A stretch of DNA of 64,000 bases, taken from Xiphydria camelus (lineage: Eukaryota > Arthropoda > Insecta > Hymenoptera > Xiphydriidae). The stretch covers positions 15,557,246 to 15,621,245 of the forward strand of contig OY783200.1 of the NCBI GenBank assembly GCA_963678675.1, written 5' to 3'. This document shows positions 21,333 to 32,741 of the stretch, in pieces (position 1 is the stretch's first letter; every line of letters begins with the position of its first letter). Under the pieces are notes generated by a model that was given only the letters and a program-made list of their open reading frames with translations, ran no database searches and was not told the origin of the DNA. The translations under genes were made by a program, and so were the position numbers.

Positions 21333-22247
21333 TTAGGTTGATGCAAAAGAAATGCAGGTTTTCCACTTTTTCATATTTAACGCAAGTTTATACCAATAAA
21401 TCATTATTTTACTTTAATGTGTTATATATCGTTTTAAAGCTTATTTTATGCTCTTTCTAGATATTTATATAAAATTTACCGTAATTCTTTTTTCTTATCA
21501 ATTATTCGACTTTTGTTTGCAGATGTCGAAGCGCGATTTTCGCAGTATTTTTTTTATGAATTTAAACTGGGGCGTAGTGCAGCTCAAACTGCCAGAAATA
21601 TCAATAAAGTATGGGGCGCAGGAAGCGTAAACGAGTGGACGGTGCAGCGCTGGTATCAAAAGTTTCGTTCTGGCAAGACCAGCCTTGAAGATGAGCCCCA
21701 CGGTAGCCGCCCACCGGTGATCGATAATGATCAGTTGAAGGTGTTAATCGAAGCCGATCCGCTTAAAACAACTCGAGAAGTTGCTGAAGAGCTTCACGTT
21801 GACCAATCAACTGTTGTTCGACATTTGAAACAAATTGGAAAGTCAAAGAAGCTCGACAAGTGGGTGCCGCACGAACTTAATGAGAAACAAAATGCACAAT
21901 CAACGCTCCAGAAGCTGAACGAGCTGAGCTATGAGACTTTGCCTCACCCTCCATATTCTCCGGACCTTTCGCCAACAGACTACCATTTTTTTAAGCATCT
22001 CGACTACTTCCTGCGCGGGAGATGCTTTAGAAACCATGATAATGCTAAAAATGCCTTCGACGCCTTTATCGCTTCTAGAGAGAAGCCCGGATTTTTACGC
22101 GACCGGTATAAATAAACTCGTTTCTCGTTGGCAAAGCTGTATTAATTGTAATGGTACTTATTTTGATTAATAAAGTTTTCGTTCAGTTAAGTTATCATAT
22201 TTTAAAGTTATAGATTAAAATCCTGCATTTCTTTTGTATCGACCTAA
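21333..22247 (+). mobile_element. mariner element, internally deleted, TA duplication
   Basis: TTAGGTTGATGCAAAAGAAA starts the element and its near-complement ends it; TA lies on both sides (21331-21332 and 22248-22249). At 915 bp it is about 370 bases shorter than a usual mariner. Terminal sequence and the YSPDLSPTDYHFFKHLD motif place it near the Hsmar1/cecropia group of mariners. Confidence 0.93.
21523..22170 (+). pseudogene. mariner transposase, catalytic core deleted
   Basis: The natural start is ATG at 21523 (MSKRDFRSIFF). A frame change in the T run near 21547-21554 moves into YEFKLGRSAAQTARNINKVW. The helix-turn-helix DNA-binding region is complete (WTVQRWYQKFRSG, then TTREVAEELHVDQSTVVRHL). 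After NEKQ, about position 21890, the sequence jumps to TLQKLNELSYETLPHPPYSP, so the segment that carries the first two catalytic Asp residues is missing; the third Asp region (YSPDLSPTDYHF) remains. A last frameshift near 22085 separates the C-terminal INKLVSRWQ. It could bind TIRs if expressed but cannot cut DNA. Confidence 0.92.
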
Positions 22248-22779
22248 TACATTGCATTTGGAACATTTTGTAACATAAATATAAAACATTTATTTCTTGC
22301 ATAACTGGCGATGAAAAAAATTATCATGGAAAAGTAAAAAATCCTCGGAAATGTCATTAATATTTTGCCATCCATTATCTTCAAGTTCATTGATAGTGAT
22401 AGTCGATTTTGAACTTGCTCTTCAACCACGGCGTTTATCCCACTTTTACCCTACCTTAAATGGAACTAAGGTATTTTGTCACCACTTTATGGTCGTCTGC
22501 CGGCCCTTTCCCGCGTCCATTTGGTCTGCCAATATTTTTTTCCCCTATTAGGCGAATGTCACTTTAATATACTAAAACGTGAGCCTCTGCTTGAAATACC
22601 TTAAGTAAGTAGTTTTTTTTCACCCCTTTGGGCACCCAGAAGAGCAAGTTCAAAATCGATTATCTCGAAATCGATTGCAGATATCGAAGAAAAGTTTAGA
22701 TAAAAAGTGTATCTATATTTTTACTGTAAAAAAGATACTACGCATTTTTGACATATCTCCACTGCGTTTCGAGATAATC
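22248..22779. other. Intergenic; small inverted repeat
   Basis: No gene is supported. A 20-base word, ATCGATTTTGAACTTGCTCT in complement form, occurs at about 22403 and, inverted, at about 22640. The rest is AT-rich. Confidence 0.5.
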
Positions 22780-22785
22780 GATATT

Positions 22786-23884
22786 TTAAAAATCTACGGC
22801 ATAATCATCGCACTGATTATTACAATCCTCCGAGTTTCCAATATAATTTTGCCTCGGATTATTCCCTTTTTTATTTAACCTACACACGCTAGCGAGATGT
22901 CCCCGTTTCTTACAAACGTTGCACGAATACTGTTTATATTTACACACGGCTGCTCGATGATTTCTTTTGCCACAACAGTAGCAACGGATATTCCTGTCGT
23001 CGATCCGCTTGCCTTTCGACTGCTGCGACGTCTTCTTAGATCCCACGAAGTTGATCGAAGTTGATTCCTGTTGCTTCCTCTGCGTCGATCCAATCTCCGC
23101 AGCATCCTTAGCCGCTGTTTCCAGTAGATGAGCCAACTCGACTGCTCGGTTGCAGGTTAAGTCCTTTCCTCCCAGTAGCTTCTTTTGAATGGAGAGTTCT
23201 CGTAGTCCCCATACAAACTGGTCTCTTAAGTGATTTCCCAGAGTTTCACCAAATTCACAATACGTTGAGAGCTTCTTTAAATTTTTCATAAATTCTTGCG
23301 TGTTTTCGCCCTCAGCTTGGCGCGACATATTATTTAAATTTAAACCTCTCCGTAATTATGCTAGGCTTGGGTTTTAAATGATTCGACATAGTGGTGATCA
23401 AATCGTTAAACGTTTGCGACGCCGGTGCGACCGGTGTGCATAGGTTACGGAGTAGAGCGTAACCCTCACTACCAAGCAATGTGATTAACAACGATACCCT
23501 TTTTGTATCGCGGATATCGTTGGCAAGAAAGTACTGTTCCAACCTTTCACGCCACATTGTCCAGTCTTCGTGGATGTCGAATTCCTTTAATTCTCCAATC
23601 CTCGATGTAACGATTTGTTGCACTGTGCTTTGCGATGCTCCGCTTTCTAGGTTAATTTTCCATTCCGCCTTTTGTGCCAAAAAATGTTGCTGTTCCAGAG
23701 CTAATTGTTTCCGTTGCTCCGTGATTTGCTTCATTTCCTCCGCCAAGTCCGCTTTTCCTTTTTCGAGCTCCTTTAGCTCATCTTGCCGTCTCCTTACGTC
23801 TTCCATCATTTTACCGACACGTTCACTCTTGACGGATTCCTTTTTCTGCGATCTTTTATCGCCCGCGATCACTTTTCCCGACAC
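22786..23884 (-). pseudogene. gypsy gag with coiled coil and two zinc knuckles
   Basis: The start MSGKVIAGDKRSQKK (23884) leads into a long coiled coil (VRRRQDELKELEKGKADLAE), then the capsid (DWTMWRERLEQYFLAND, LCTPVAPASQTFNDL). The frame ends in FKFK at 23330 and resumes in another frame with YCEFGETLGNHLRDQFVWGL, so an indel sits at about 23329. The second part ends with two CCHC knuckles, CYCCGKRNHRAAVC and CNVCKKRGHLASVC, which bind RNA in the virus-like particle. A PBS-like and LTR-like sequence precedes it, so this is the 5' end of its element. Confidence 0.88.
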
Positions 23885-24007
23885 GTTTACTTTCGACGAT
23901 TATTTATGCGATCCTTTATCGCACGTGTTAATTTTATTCACGATACGCGGTTTCACGAAATCGATGAATATCTTGGCGATCCTTTATCGCACGTGTTTAT
24001 TTTTACC

Positions 24008-24125
24008 GTCGTCGCCACTGTAATGTTCTTACGATATTAATGCACGCACTAGTTTCGATTAACACAGAGTTTATTAACAGAAGTTACAAAATGAACAAGA
24101 GAACTTAGAACGATGCCGGGACCAT
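24008..24125 (-). promoter_or_regulatory. LTR 3' end and primer binding site
   Basis: On the minus strand an AATAAA (about 24070) is followed by a segment ending AAGAACATTACA, and then GTGGCGACGACGG. CA ends the LTR and TGGCGACGACGG resembles the primer binding site TGGCGACCGTGAC used by arginine-tRNA-primed elements. The LTR is truncated on its left by the adjacent foldback. Confidence 0.6.
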
Positions 24126-24130
24126 GCGTA

Positions 24131-24475
24131 TACCGTATGTCCCACTCTGTACGGGCCAGTTTGAAAGTTACCTTCAGGGAGGCTTGGTCGGTAATCGAAA
24201 CATTTAATACCGGTAGAAGTCGAGTCGGTAGTTAGAGTTGGTGTCAATTCGGGAGATCGAAGCGTCTAACCTCGAAATTATGAATTTGTGAATAATGGTG
24301 AGTAATTTCCATTATTCACAAATTCATAATTTCGAAGTTAGACGCTTCGATCACCCGAATTGACACCAACTCTAACTACCGACTCGACTTCTACCGGTAT
24401 TAAATGACTCAAGTACCGACCAAGCCTCCCCGAAGGTAACTTCAAACTGGCCCGTACAGAGTGGGACATACGGTA
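24131..24475. repeat. 345-bp foldback repeat, near-perfect arms, 10-bp loop
   Basis: Arms 24131-24298 and 24309-24475 are inverted with few mismatches; the loop is only about 10 bases. Words such as TACCGTATGTCCCACTCTGT begin the left arm. A half copy lies at the window end (63835-64000) and a fragment at 4838-4868. No coding. Confidence 0.9.
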
Positions 24476-25509
24476 GCTCAACGGTCGGGAAAGAAGAGAG
24501 AGTCTCGACGATGACTCATCGGACACGTATCGCGCAGGCGGCGCTGTGCTCGCGTAACGCGTACTCCGATAGATGGCGACATAGTAGCTAAAGGCACTAC
24601 AGTACTAATTTTTTGTGATGTATTTATTGAAAATAATATATATAGATACGCATTTAATTACAGCAATACAGATATAGTTACACTGTTAAAAATTTGGTTT
24701 CAAAATTAAAGAGAATGTAACTGAAGCAATTATCAACAACACATTTGTACCTAAAATATCATATGCATATGCACATAGGTACATTTTTTTAATTTTGCCT
24801 TAAAATTACTGCTTTCGAAGCGTGTAATTGTAAAACACAGTCATATAATTTCAGCCGTTCTTTATTCTGAATATTCAAATGAAAACCGAGCTGAATTTGA
24901 AATTACTCCATCTTAAAAATTGTCAATAAGAGGCTGAATTTTCAGGCGCAAGTAACTAAACTTTCAAGTGTAGGTAGGTGAATGTCGAAGTGCAAACAAC
25001 TGAGTTTTCAAGCAAGGCAACTAAGAAAGTCCTCAGATGAAGGTGACTCAAATTCCAGATCAATGATTTTTAATTTAGCTTCTTCCGTAACCTTCTTGTT
25101 CCGTAGAAATCGATCCTAGGCTTTTTCCGGATAATGAATTTGCTAACAAACTTTATCCTGTCTAACATTCGGTTTGTTCTTCTTGTTTACATTAAGTACA
25201 CTCGGTTTTCCACGGTATAGTAAACTTTCTTATAACTATAGATATACAATAGCGTAAAGAAACAAACGTATAAAGTGTAGACGAGAAGAACAAATGTATT
25301 ATCGTACAACGCATCGTTATATACAACCATGTTTTCAGGCATGTATAAATTGTAAAACATTCAAAAAAAAATAAAAACTAATATCTACAAATAGTACTTA
25401 CTGTGCTTATTATTTCGTATAATAAATAATGAATTGTAGCTCTTAACTCTGATCATTGTCTTTTCAATGTACGTGTTCGACAAGTGTATTCAAATACGTA
25501 CATATACAT
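24476..25509. other. Intergenic, nothing recognised
   Basis: A GC-rich 120-base stretch follows the foldback (GATGGCGACATAGTAGC), then about 900 bases of AT-rich sequence. No frame, repeat or RNA gene could be supported. Confidence 0.6.
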
Positions 25510-26849
25510 TAGGGTGGGCCAAAAAAAAGACTATTTTTTTTAAATTACTATGAAAACATTGTTGAGGATGACGAAAAAGAAATTCTGCTTAAGTTTCAGC
25601 TCTTAATATTAGTATTAATAACTGCCTCATCGCAATTTTCTTTTTCCCGTTTAACCCTCCGTTGGTAAGGTGAAACAATGTAATGTGAAAATTGCATTTA
25701 GTTGGGGTATGACATACTCCACCTTACTAGCGCAGGGTTAAATAACATGGGACAATTTTTTTTTGAACTCAATTTTTATAACTTGTTAACGAATTAGCGC
25801 ATTCGAATGATCAAAACGTACTCTTGTAGGAAATCGGACGACCTACAAAGAAGGTATCTTATGAATTTTTGATAAATTTATCAGTTCGGAAGTTATTCGA
25901 GGTCAAAGTTGAACTGGTGGTCAATTTCACGGTTTTTTTTTCATTTTTGACACGAAATAATTTTTTTAACCTCTTTTTATTTCAGTTGTTTAAGATTTTT
26001 CTTTAATTATTTCCAAATATTCAAAGTTCAATAATTTCCCCAGAATAATTATTATCAGAATTCATTATAATTCTGTTTTCTGCAAGCCATTTTTAGAAAT
26101 GAATAATAATCCTCTTCATGATTTTTCATGGACGCAACATTTGTTAGTCAAAAATAAAAAATAGATTAATTAACTTTAATTTTTATGCGATTTAAAAAGG
26201 TTATTCTTTTTCACTGATTTACTTTTCATGAAAGAAATTTAAAACTTTTTTTCAGAATAACAAAATCTTGATTTTACATGAGTACATGATTATATGCAGT
26301 GAAAGTTGTTCATTCTTACAATGATATGATCGATACGAATCGATAAAAAAATACAGATTTTATGAACTGTTGTTTTAAAAACATAATTTTTATCAATTAA
26401 CTGGGAATTTCGAGAAAACTTCAATGTTTCATGAACAGACATAGCATGTGTTCCAAGAACAGAAAGACTTAGTTTATTTTTGAACAATTAATTCGTGTCA
26501 AAAATGAAAAAAACCGTGAAATTGACCACCAGTACAACTTTGACCTCGAATAACTTCCCAACCAGGAGACTTATCAAAAAATCATAAGACACCTTTTTTG
26601 TAGGTCGTCCGATTCCCTACGAGAGTACGTTTTGATCATTTGAATACGCTGATCCGTTAACAAGTTATAAAAATCGAAAGTTAAAAAAAATTTCCCATGT
26701 TATTTAAATGGGAAAAAGAAAATTTCGATAAGGCAGTTGTGTTAATATTAATATTATAAGAGCTGAAACTTCAGCAGAATTTCTTTCTCGTCATCCTCAA
26801 CAATATTTTCATAGTATTTAAAAAAAAAAGTTTTTTTTGGCCCACCCTA
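25510..26849. mobile_element. 1.34-kb foldback element with AGGGTGGGCC termini
   Basis: The left end TAGGGTGGGCCAAAA and right end TTTTGGCCCACCCTA are inverted. The arms run inward for about 370 to 460 bases, to about 25960 and 26490, with high similarity. TA at each end is compatible with a Tc1/mariner-type duplication. The 500-base centre is AT-rich and has no gene. The left arm alone holds an extra 83-bp insert. Confidence 0.87.
25655..25737. mobile_element. 83-bp TTAA MITE, piggyBac-like
   Basis: Ends CCCTCCGTTGGTAAGGTG and CACCTTACTAGCGCAGGG are inverted. TTAA lies on both sides (25651-25654 and 25738-25741). The opposite arm of the host foldback, near 26700, has the uninterrupted sequence with a single TTAA. 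The CCC-TTAA signature is that of piggyBac-type elements. It is among the shortest elements in the window. Confidence 0.85.
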
Positions 26850-27113
26850 GTATACATACAGGGTGACATTTTGAAAACTTGCTACCCTAATATCTCAGAA
26901 AGTTACAGAGATTTTCTAAAAAAAAATACGGTTTCTGCAGTGGAGAGGGGGAACCAAAATGACATAATCGGCGACGCACCCCCTCCAACCCCCTTAGGGG
27001 TAGCCCTCCACCCAACTTTGTAATCTTAAATAGCAATCCCCCATGTGTGATACAGCGTTGGGAAGCTCTTTAAAAATTCTTTACAACAACACCAAATTTT
27101 GGTATCTTTCGAT
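26850..27113. other. TE-like spacer without gene
   Basis: Begins ACAGGGTGACATTTTG, a phrase frequent at the ends of insect non-autonomous elements, followed by C-rich text around 26980. No matching opposite end was found. Confidence 0.4.
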
Positions 27114-27484
27114 GAGTAGTTTTTGCGCAAATCGAGAAAGAAACTGCTAGAAGTAAGTTGTCAATTTATTTATTAAAGGTCACACAATTACGTTAAAATA
27201 CATTTTCGAAATTATTTCCATTGATTTTTCGAACTTTTTCCAACGTTGTTTTTCAAATTTTGCGACATTCTTGCGTAATTCTCTGTTTCAGTTGGTTAAT
27301 GCTTGCTGGTTGAGTTTGAAAAACAACAGATTTCAGATGTCCCCATAAGAAGAAATCGCAGGGAGTAAGATCAGGTGATGGAAATCACTTCGAAAATTTA
27401 TTGTAACGTAATTGACCTTTAATAAATAAATTGATAAAACTTACTTCTAGCAGTTTCTTTCTCGATTTGCGCGAAAACTACTCG
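27114..27484. mobile_element. Short inverted-repeat element holding a mariner-type remnant
   Basis: Arms of about 100 bases (27114-27215, with GCGCAAATCGAGAAAGAAAC, and 27385-27484) are inverted around a 170-base centre that still codes for a piece of a Tc1/mariner-type transposase. It appears to be a deletion derivative of a larger element. Confidence 0.75.
27253..27381 (-). pseudogene. Tc1/mariner transposase C-terminal fragment
   Basis: A 42-codon frame reads SPDLTPCDFFLWGHLKSVVF and ends at a natural-looking TGA. SPDLTPCDFFLWGHLK is the segment around the third catalytic Asp in mariner-like transposases of the kind common in insects. Nothing before it is left. It is different from the mariner at 21.3 kb (YSPDLSPTDYHFFKHL). 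Confidence 0.75.
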
Positions 27485-27719
27485 TCGTACAAAAATAGTT
27501 CGTCCTATTGTTCGGTCCTGTAACTCAGAAACTATTAGTCTGACAAAAAACTCAAGATAGAGATTTTGTAGAAAAATGTATTCTCTTCAATTTGCTTCTA
27601 AACATATTTTTTCTAAAACCTACAGGAACCAATATATAAACCAAAAACTGATTACCAAGTTTCAAAACTCCACGACCTTTTGCACCAAAAAACACCATTT
27701 TTATGTCTCTAATGACTGG

Positions 27720-27900
27720 CCTAGAAAATTAAGAACCATATATGTCTGAAAATTAAGAAAAATTCTTGAAAATTAAGAATCGTATTTGTCCGACATTAAG
27801 AAACTTGCCCGAAAATTAAGAACCATGTATGTCTGAAAATTAAGAAATTTTGTCTGAAAAACAAGAAATATTTCTCTAAAAATTTAGAACACATCTTACA
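27720..27900. repeat. Degenerate minisatellite, GAAAATTAAGAA core
   Basis: Seven or so units of about 24 to 34 bases share TCTGAAAATTAAGAA and vary in the part between. No coding. The unit length drifts, so it is an old array. Confidence 0.7.
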
Positions 27901-29473
27901 TGAAATTTAAGGTATTTCTATGGTTTTACGTTTTTCTTACGAATCTCATGAAATTTTGCCAATCAAAAGACTAATTATTACCCATCGATTCCAAAATTTT
28001 CAAAACGCTGAGCCATGTAGTTTACAAGAAAATTTTTTTTGAAACTGCAAAGTGGTGGGGACGAGTAATGGTGATTTGCCAACAGTGCCCACAGTTGATT
28101 TAGCCCTCTCATGTGACTATGGGACTCAGTAGTACTTTTGCTACCAGAGAGGGGATAGCCAGTGGCACGGCGCGGCAGCCCCCACTACGCCACGTAGTGG
28201 CAGGCACGTAGCGGTATTCAATGAAAAATATTAAGCATCACATTAATCATCACTTTTACCAAGATTTATCCCAAAAAATTACGTATTAAAAAGTTGAAAT
28301 ATGTCTAAAAGATGTTAAAGAGTGTAATAAAAAAAACTAATAAACTTTAGTCAAAGTTTTGTCGTTCTTACACTAAAATCTGAATTCCTATAATGGACAC
28401 GCTCCAGAAACGCGCGGTCACATGCCAATACGGAGAGCCCTGCACAGTCTACAACTGACTAAGGAGAGAGAAGCACTGTTGCCACGATTATCGGGCCAGG
28501 CAGTGTATATGTGTGAGGTACATTTGTACACAGGAGGTCTCTGTGTAGCAAGGAGCCCAGAGTACAATTTACTCAAAAGTTTCGTTCGTGCGTAATACAG
28601 TTTGTGATCAGTTGTACTGAGTCCTGAAGCAAAAACTTGAATACGACTGTCACCATAGAAATACCTTAAAGAACTTTCCAACGCTGTATCATACATGGGG
28701 GGTTACGTTCGTCGAAATATGACGTACTTCTGAAAAGGTACCTTTTGTTTGGAATTTTAGTCAAGAAAATGAATAGATACTAAAAAATGTAGTAATAAGT
28801 ATTCCAATGCTACTGAAAATTCAGATGCTTTCGATTCTTAATGGTCAAACCATTTTTAACAGTGTAGTCGTACTGTTTTGTATACAGAGCGATCACATGC
28901 GCGTAGTCGGCGTTATTCCGTTATAGCGAAAAATTTGATTAATTTGATCTTTTGATCCCTCAAATTTTCAAAGTGGCTTGGGCATTTCATAGCATGAGGT
29001 GTGTGCTTTACTTCTAGTATAACGAGAAGGGTCAACATGAATAAATTCAAATCTTAAAACAGAAGAATTGAAATCACAACGGAAATGTAATATGTTTGCA
29101 TCTCTGCATTTGCTATATTTACAATACAGTTTGATAGAATCAAGACAAGAACTCAAAGTACGGGTTAAGAGATCAAAACATTTTGTATAAAGTTATCAAC
29201 CCTTCCCCCCCCCCTCCGGTCCTCTACCTTTAAAAGTCATCAGTATGTCTACGATGGCCGTTCCCTACCGAACCCAATATCACGAACTTAGACGTTGCGG
29301 GCAATGACTCAATTTATTTCCCTTTTCAATATTTTTTACTTCTATTTCTTTTCTATTTTTTCAATATTTTTTATTTATTTTTTTATTTATTATTTGTAAT
29401 TTAATCTTTATTAAACATATATGTTAAATCTCCTCGTTGGTTAATTCGGATTCTTGGAAGGGATTAACAAAAT
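27901..29473. other. Intergenic, nothing recognised
   Basis: A GC-rich part (28060-28210) includes a small inverted CTACGCCACGTAG word. The open frame at 28418-28696 on the minus strand has no domain. A C run occurs at 29203-29215. From 29320 the text is extremely AT-rich. Confidence 0.5.
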
Positions 29474-29689
29474 CTAAATCCTCTCATCTGATTCGTCTGA
29501 TTCGCCGTCTATTTCATCATCAGAGTCCGGTTCTACTTCATTTTTCGAAAGATTTAAGAAACCTAAAACTTTCTGAGGAAAAGAAATTCGGTTATTAGAT
29601 CGTAAACGGCGCTGTGCATTTAAATTTAGAATAATTGGATATGACGGATCGAAAGGTCTACAATGGGGTAACTGTTCATATTAAATTCG
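29474..29689 (-). pseudogene. C-terminal coding relic of unknown protein
   Basis: A frame without its own start reads CRPFDPSYPIILNLNAQRRL, then SFPQKVLGFLNLSKNE and an acidic end, DSDDEIDGESDESDERI, before TAG. Such acidic tails are usual in nuclear proteins and transposases. No catalytic motif is present and I do not recognise the family. It is bounded upstream by a TAA. Confidence 0.4.
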
Positions 29690-30554
29690 CCATTACTAAT
29701 TTTGTAATTTGGATACCAAATCGTGCTTAGCTACCTTAAAAATATACGAAATGATGGAAACTAGAATTTCGGTCACTTTTTCGGCAATCCATTTCACTAC
29801 GTGCCGGTAAAAAGAGAGAACTAGTTCACGGGAAACTCCTACTTTCAAAATTTATGAATTTTGAGTATTTCGGAGATTTCAGAGAATTCTTTAATTTCGC
29901 TGACGTTTTCCTGACTTACGTAATTCCCTGACAATTCCAGGTTTTCCAGAATTCCCTGACTGGAAACATGAACATTAGATTACAATTCATTTATAGGCAT
30001 AAAAATATGTAGAATTAAAGTTAAAACGAAAATGCTATAACTTGAGCCCAACAATTGCTTTAAAGGGCGAATTATTTAAAGTTGGAGACGGTTAATAGTT
30101 TCAATGAAAACTATATTGATGGTATTGATTGTTCACTTATTTGCATTATACGCACACGTTTACTCTCAATTTCAGGTGTCTCCTCCATGGTCATGCGTCT
30201 TGCTTTCGTTGAAATTAACCGAGTTGAATCTTAAATGAATAATTTTGACATTTTACAAACTTCTATCTTATTTGACTCGTATTATCTACTACCCGTATAT
30301 ATTACACATATGATCTCATAAGTACATCTTTTTAATTGGAACTTCTATGTAGAAGAAAGCAGGGTGCAAAAATTTCTTTGATTCTTTTAAATCGATACTC
30401 CTTACCCCCCCTGCGTACATGGAACTTTAATACTTAAATATTTTCTTTATCGGGTTTTGTATACCTTACAGATGCCTTACGAGCACAGTACCTTATACAG
30501 GTAACTGCATCGCGAATATTCATAAAACTATAGTAGATGTAGAACATGGGAAGA
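29690..30554. other. Intergenic, nothing recognised
   Basis: AT-rich. TGACTTACGTAATTCCCTGAC and nearby words repeat loosely (CCCTGACAATTCC, CCCTGACTGGAAA) at 29920-29970. No gene. Confidence 0.5.
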
Positions 30555-30905
30555 AAATATTGTACAAAATACTTAATAAATGGAGTAATTAGTGATATTT
30601 TACATAGCAGAAGTGGTCTTCAGAAGCGATGCAGTACAAAGTACTATTGTACATTGCAATTCCAACTATGTTAAATAAAAATTAACTCATCATTCATAGC
30701 AATATTCAAGATATTTCGCAGCCAAGAGTATCACTAATATATTACATACAAGTATATAAGTGCTACGTTGCATTGTAGTTCTTGTAATGTAAGATGGGTA
30801 TTTGTGCAGTATACAACGGTACTCAGTGCTATTTCACTCCCGAGAACAACTTCTCCTACGTGAAATATCATTAATTACTCCATTTATTGAGTACTCTGTA
30901 CAAAG
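30555..30905. repeat. Foldback repeat, arms about 110 bp
   Basis: AATAAATGGAGTAATTAGTG near 30577 returns in complement near 30875; similarity extends, with mismatches, over 30555-30665 and 30790-30905. The centre of 125 bases has no gene. Confidence 0.72.
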
Positions 30906-31085
30906 TTCTTTTTTCCGTGAAAGACTTCATAAAACTCGTTGCTTTCATTTCGTGCAATATGAAAAATTTTCTCGACAAACTATGGTAATGTCTCGCTGGT
31001 CTAGTAACCGTAATAGTTGTTTTATTTCACGGCCTTGTCCTCAGTCCAAATTATTAGAGCTTTTTATCCTTTAGTGTTATACGCA

Positions 31086-31241
<156 letters not shown>

Positions 31242-31255
31242 TGCTATCTTGCTTC

Positions 31256-31500
31256 CTATACGATTGAATCATACTCGACCTCACTCGGAACGCGGGGCTT
31301 GCGCGGTTTGTACTCCTGCGGAGGATCTTCACTCCATAGTTCCATCAGGAACCCCGCCAGTTCACCGGCATCTTTCAACGAATACGGTCGCGTTCGAAGA
31401 TTCGAAGAGATTATTCGAATCACGTGCGTGTCGACATTACGTGAAATCTGTGATAGCTTTTCGAACATTGCAAATGTTGTCTTTGTTGCTGGATATTCTA
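31256..31500 (-). other. Candidate coding exon of unknown (possibly host) gene
   Basis: On the minus strand a frame open from about 31500 reads VEYPATKTTFAMFEKLSQIS, TRPYSLKDAGELAGFLMELW and SEDPPQEYKPRKPRVPSEVE before a TAG at 31256. Composition is protein-like and third positions are GC-richer than the surroundings. A Met at 31468 could start it, or it could be a last exon. On the plus strand a strong donor-like CGC/GTAAGT at 31503 competes. I do not recognise the family; no transposon motif is present. Confidence 0.35.
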
Positions 31501-32354
31501 CGCGTAAGTTTATGCTTTATTTTATATACCGTTATTGCTGACATACATTTGACAATAGAAAAATGTGTTAGTTATCTTCAAAACTGTGATAATAAAATAA
31601 AGTAACCAAACGGCCACTCACTACTTTTCATTCATATTTAATACCGTTATGGTAAATTAAACATCTTACCTAGACATTCGTCTGATTTTTTAATATATTT
31701 ATAATATTATAATGATACTTATTAATAGTTACAATATCATAACTGCTCTTTAAATCAGTATATATTATAGCTATAGGTATTGGTATGGTATACTTTAAAT
31801 TAGTCTAGTTCACATACACTAACGAATGAAGAAGCTGAGTAGTTATCAAATTGCATATGAAGGGTCCAGTGGAAAAACGATGAGGGTCCATTTCTTAAGA
31901 AGTCGAGAAAAACGAAAATTAAAGTTTCACAACTTCTGGTGAAATAGTTTCTAAATCAATGTTTGAAACAATAATTTTAATGACATTTAGAGTTCTTTTT
32001 GAGTAATTTTCTCGATCAAAAGTTCATTAGAACCTCATTTTGAATCCAGGCACGAATAAAAACATCATGTATACTCAACATTTTTATTCACTTCAAAGAT
32101 ATAGACATTCAAAATTAAAGCTAAGTGATTATATATTGTCAAAAATAAAGAATATGTAATGTGAAAAACGAAACTGAATATGTTCATGAACATTCACACA
32201 TTATAGCTGTCAAAATATCTACTACATTGTTATTAAAAACTAAAACTTTCATCCATGTAGTAAAAAGTTCCCGCATTACTCATCGTCTTCCACTTGACTC
32301 ACTTTCCATTGTAATTGTTCAACACTGCCAACAATGATGATTTAATTAGAATAA
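31501..32354. other. Intergenic, nothing recognised
   Basis: AT-rich. A weak inverted match (GTGGAAAAACGATGAG near 31868 and CTCATCGTCTTCCAC near 32280) may mark a decayed foldback. No gene. Confidence 0.5.
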
Positions 32355-32612
32355 AGGTGGGTATAAACAGAGATTTAATTTAATTTAACATTTAAAGTTA
32401 ACCTAATGATTTTAGATCATAGCATTTATACAGCTGCCGTAATTTAAGATTTAATTCAAACTAATTGTTGATATTAATTAATGCACTGAAATTCCACTAA
32501 TTGTAAGTACACTGTTTGCTATCTCAGACAATTCACACTTTGACTTATTATAACTTATTTCACTTCCTATCAGTACGCTAAAATTAAATTAAATCTCTAT
32601 ATAAACCCACCT
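32355..32612. mobile_element. 258-bp MITE, TAA duplication, Harbinger-like
   Basis: AGGTGGGTATAAACAGAGAT starts the element and its near-complement ends it (TIR about 32 bases). TAA flanks both ends (32352-32354 and 32613-32615), the 3-bp duplication typical of PIF/Harbinger. The interior is AT-rich with no coding. Confidence 0.82.
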
Positions 32613-32741
32613 TAAGTTTAATACGTATTACGAAATAAATAACAGCGAATTTTATAACAGCTAACAATAATACTATTGCGTTCAAGCACAGAAAACAGGC
32701 TGAAAACAATGAAAACAGAGAACACCGGAGACCATATAATA

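Larger units (their letters stand above)
22780..24125 (-). mobile_element. Second Ty3/gypsy element: LTR end, leader and gag only
   Basis: On the minus strand the order is LTR remnant (about 24125 to 24021), primer-binding-like TGGCGACGACGG, a leader with three GCGATCNTTTATCGC words (near 23850, 23905 and 23980), and gag. Everything downstream of gag is missing. The right end is cut by the foldback at 24131. The leader word is itself a repeat and may be involved in RNA structure or packaging, which is only inference. Confidence 0.8.

Noticed and set aside
28418..28696. 92-residue minus-strand frame
   Set aside because: No domain, no splice signals and no coding bias that I could see.
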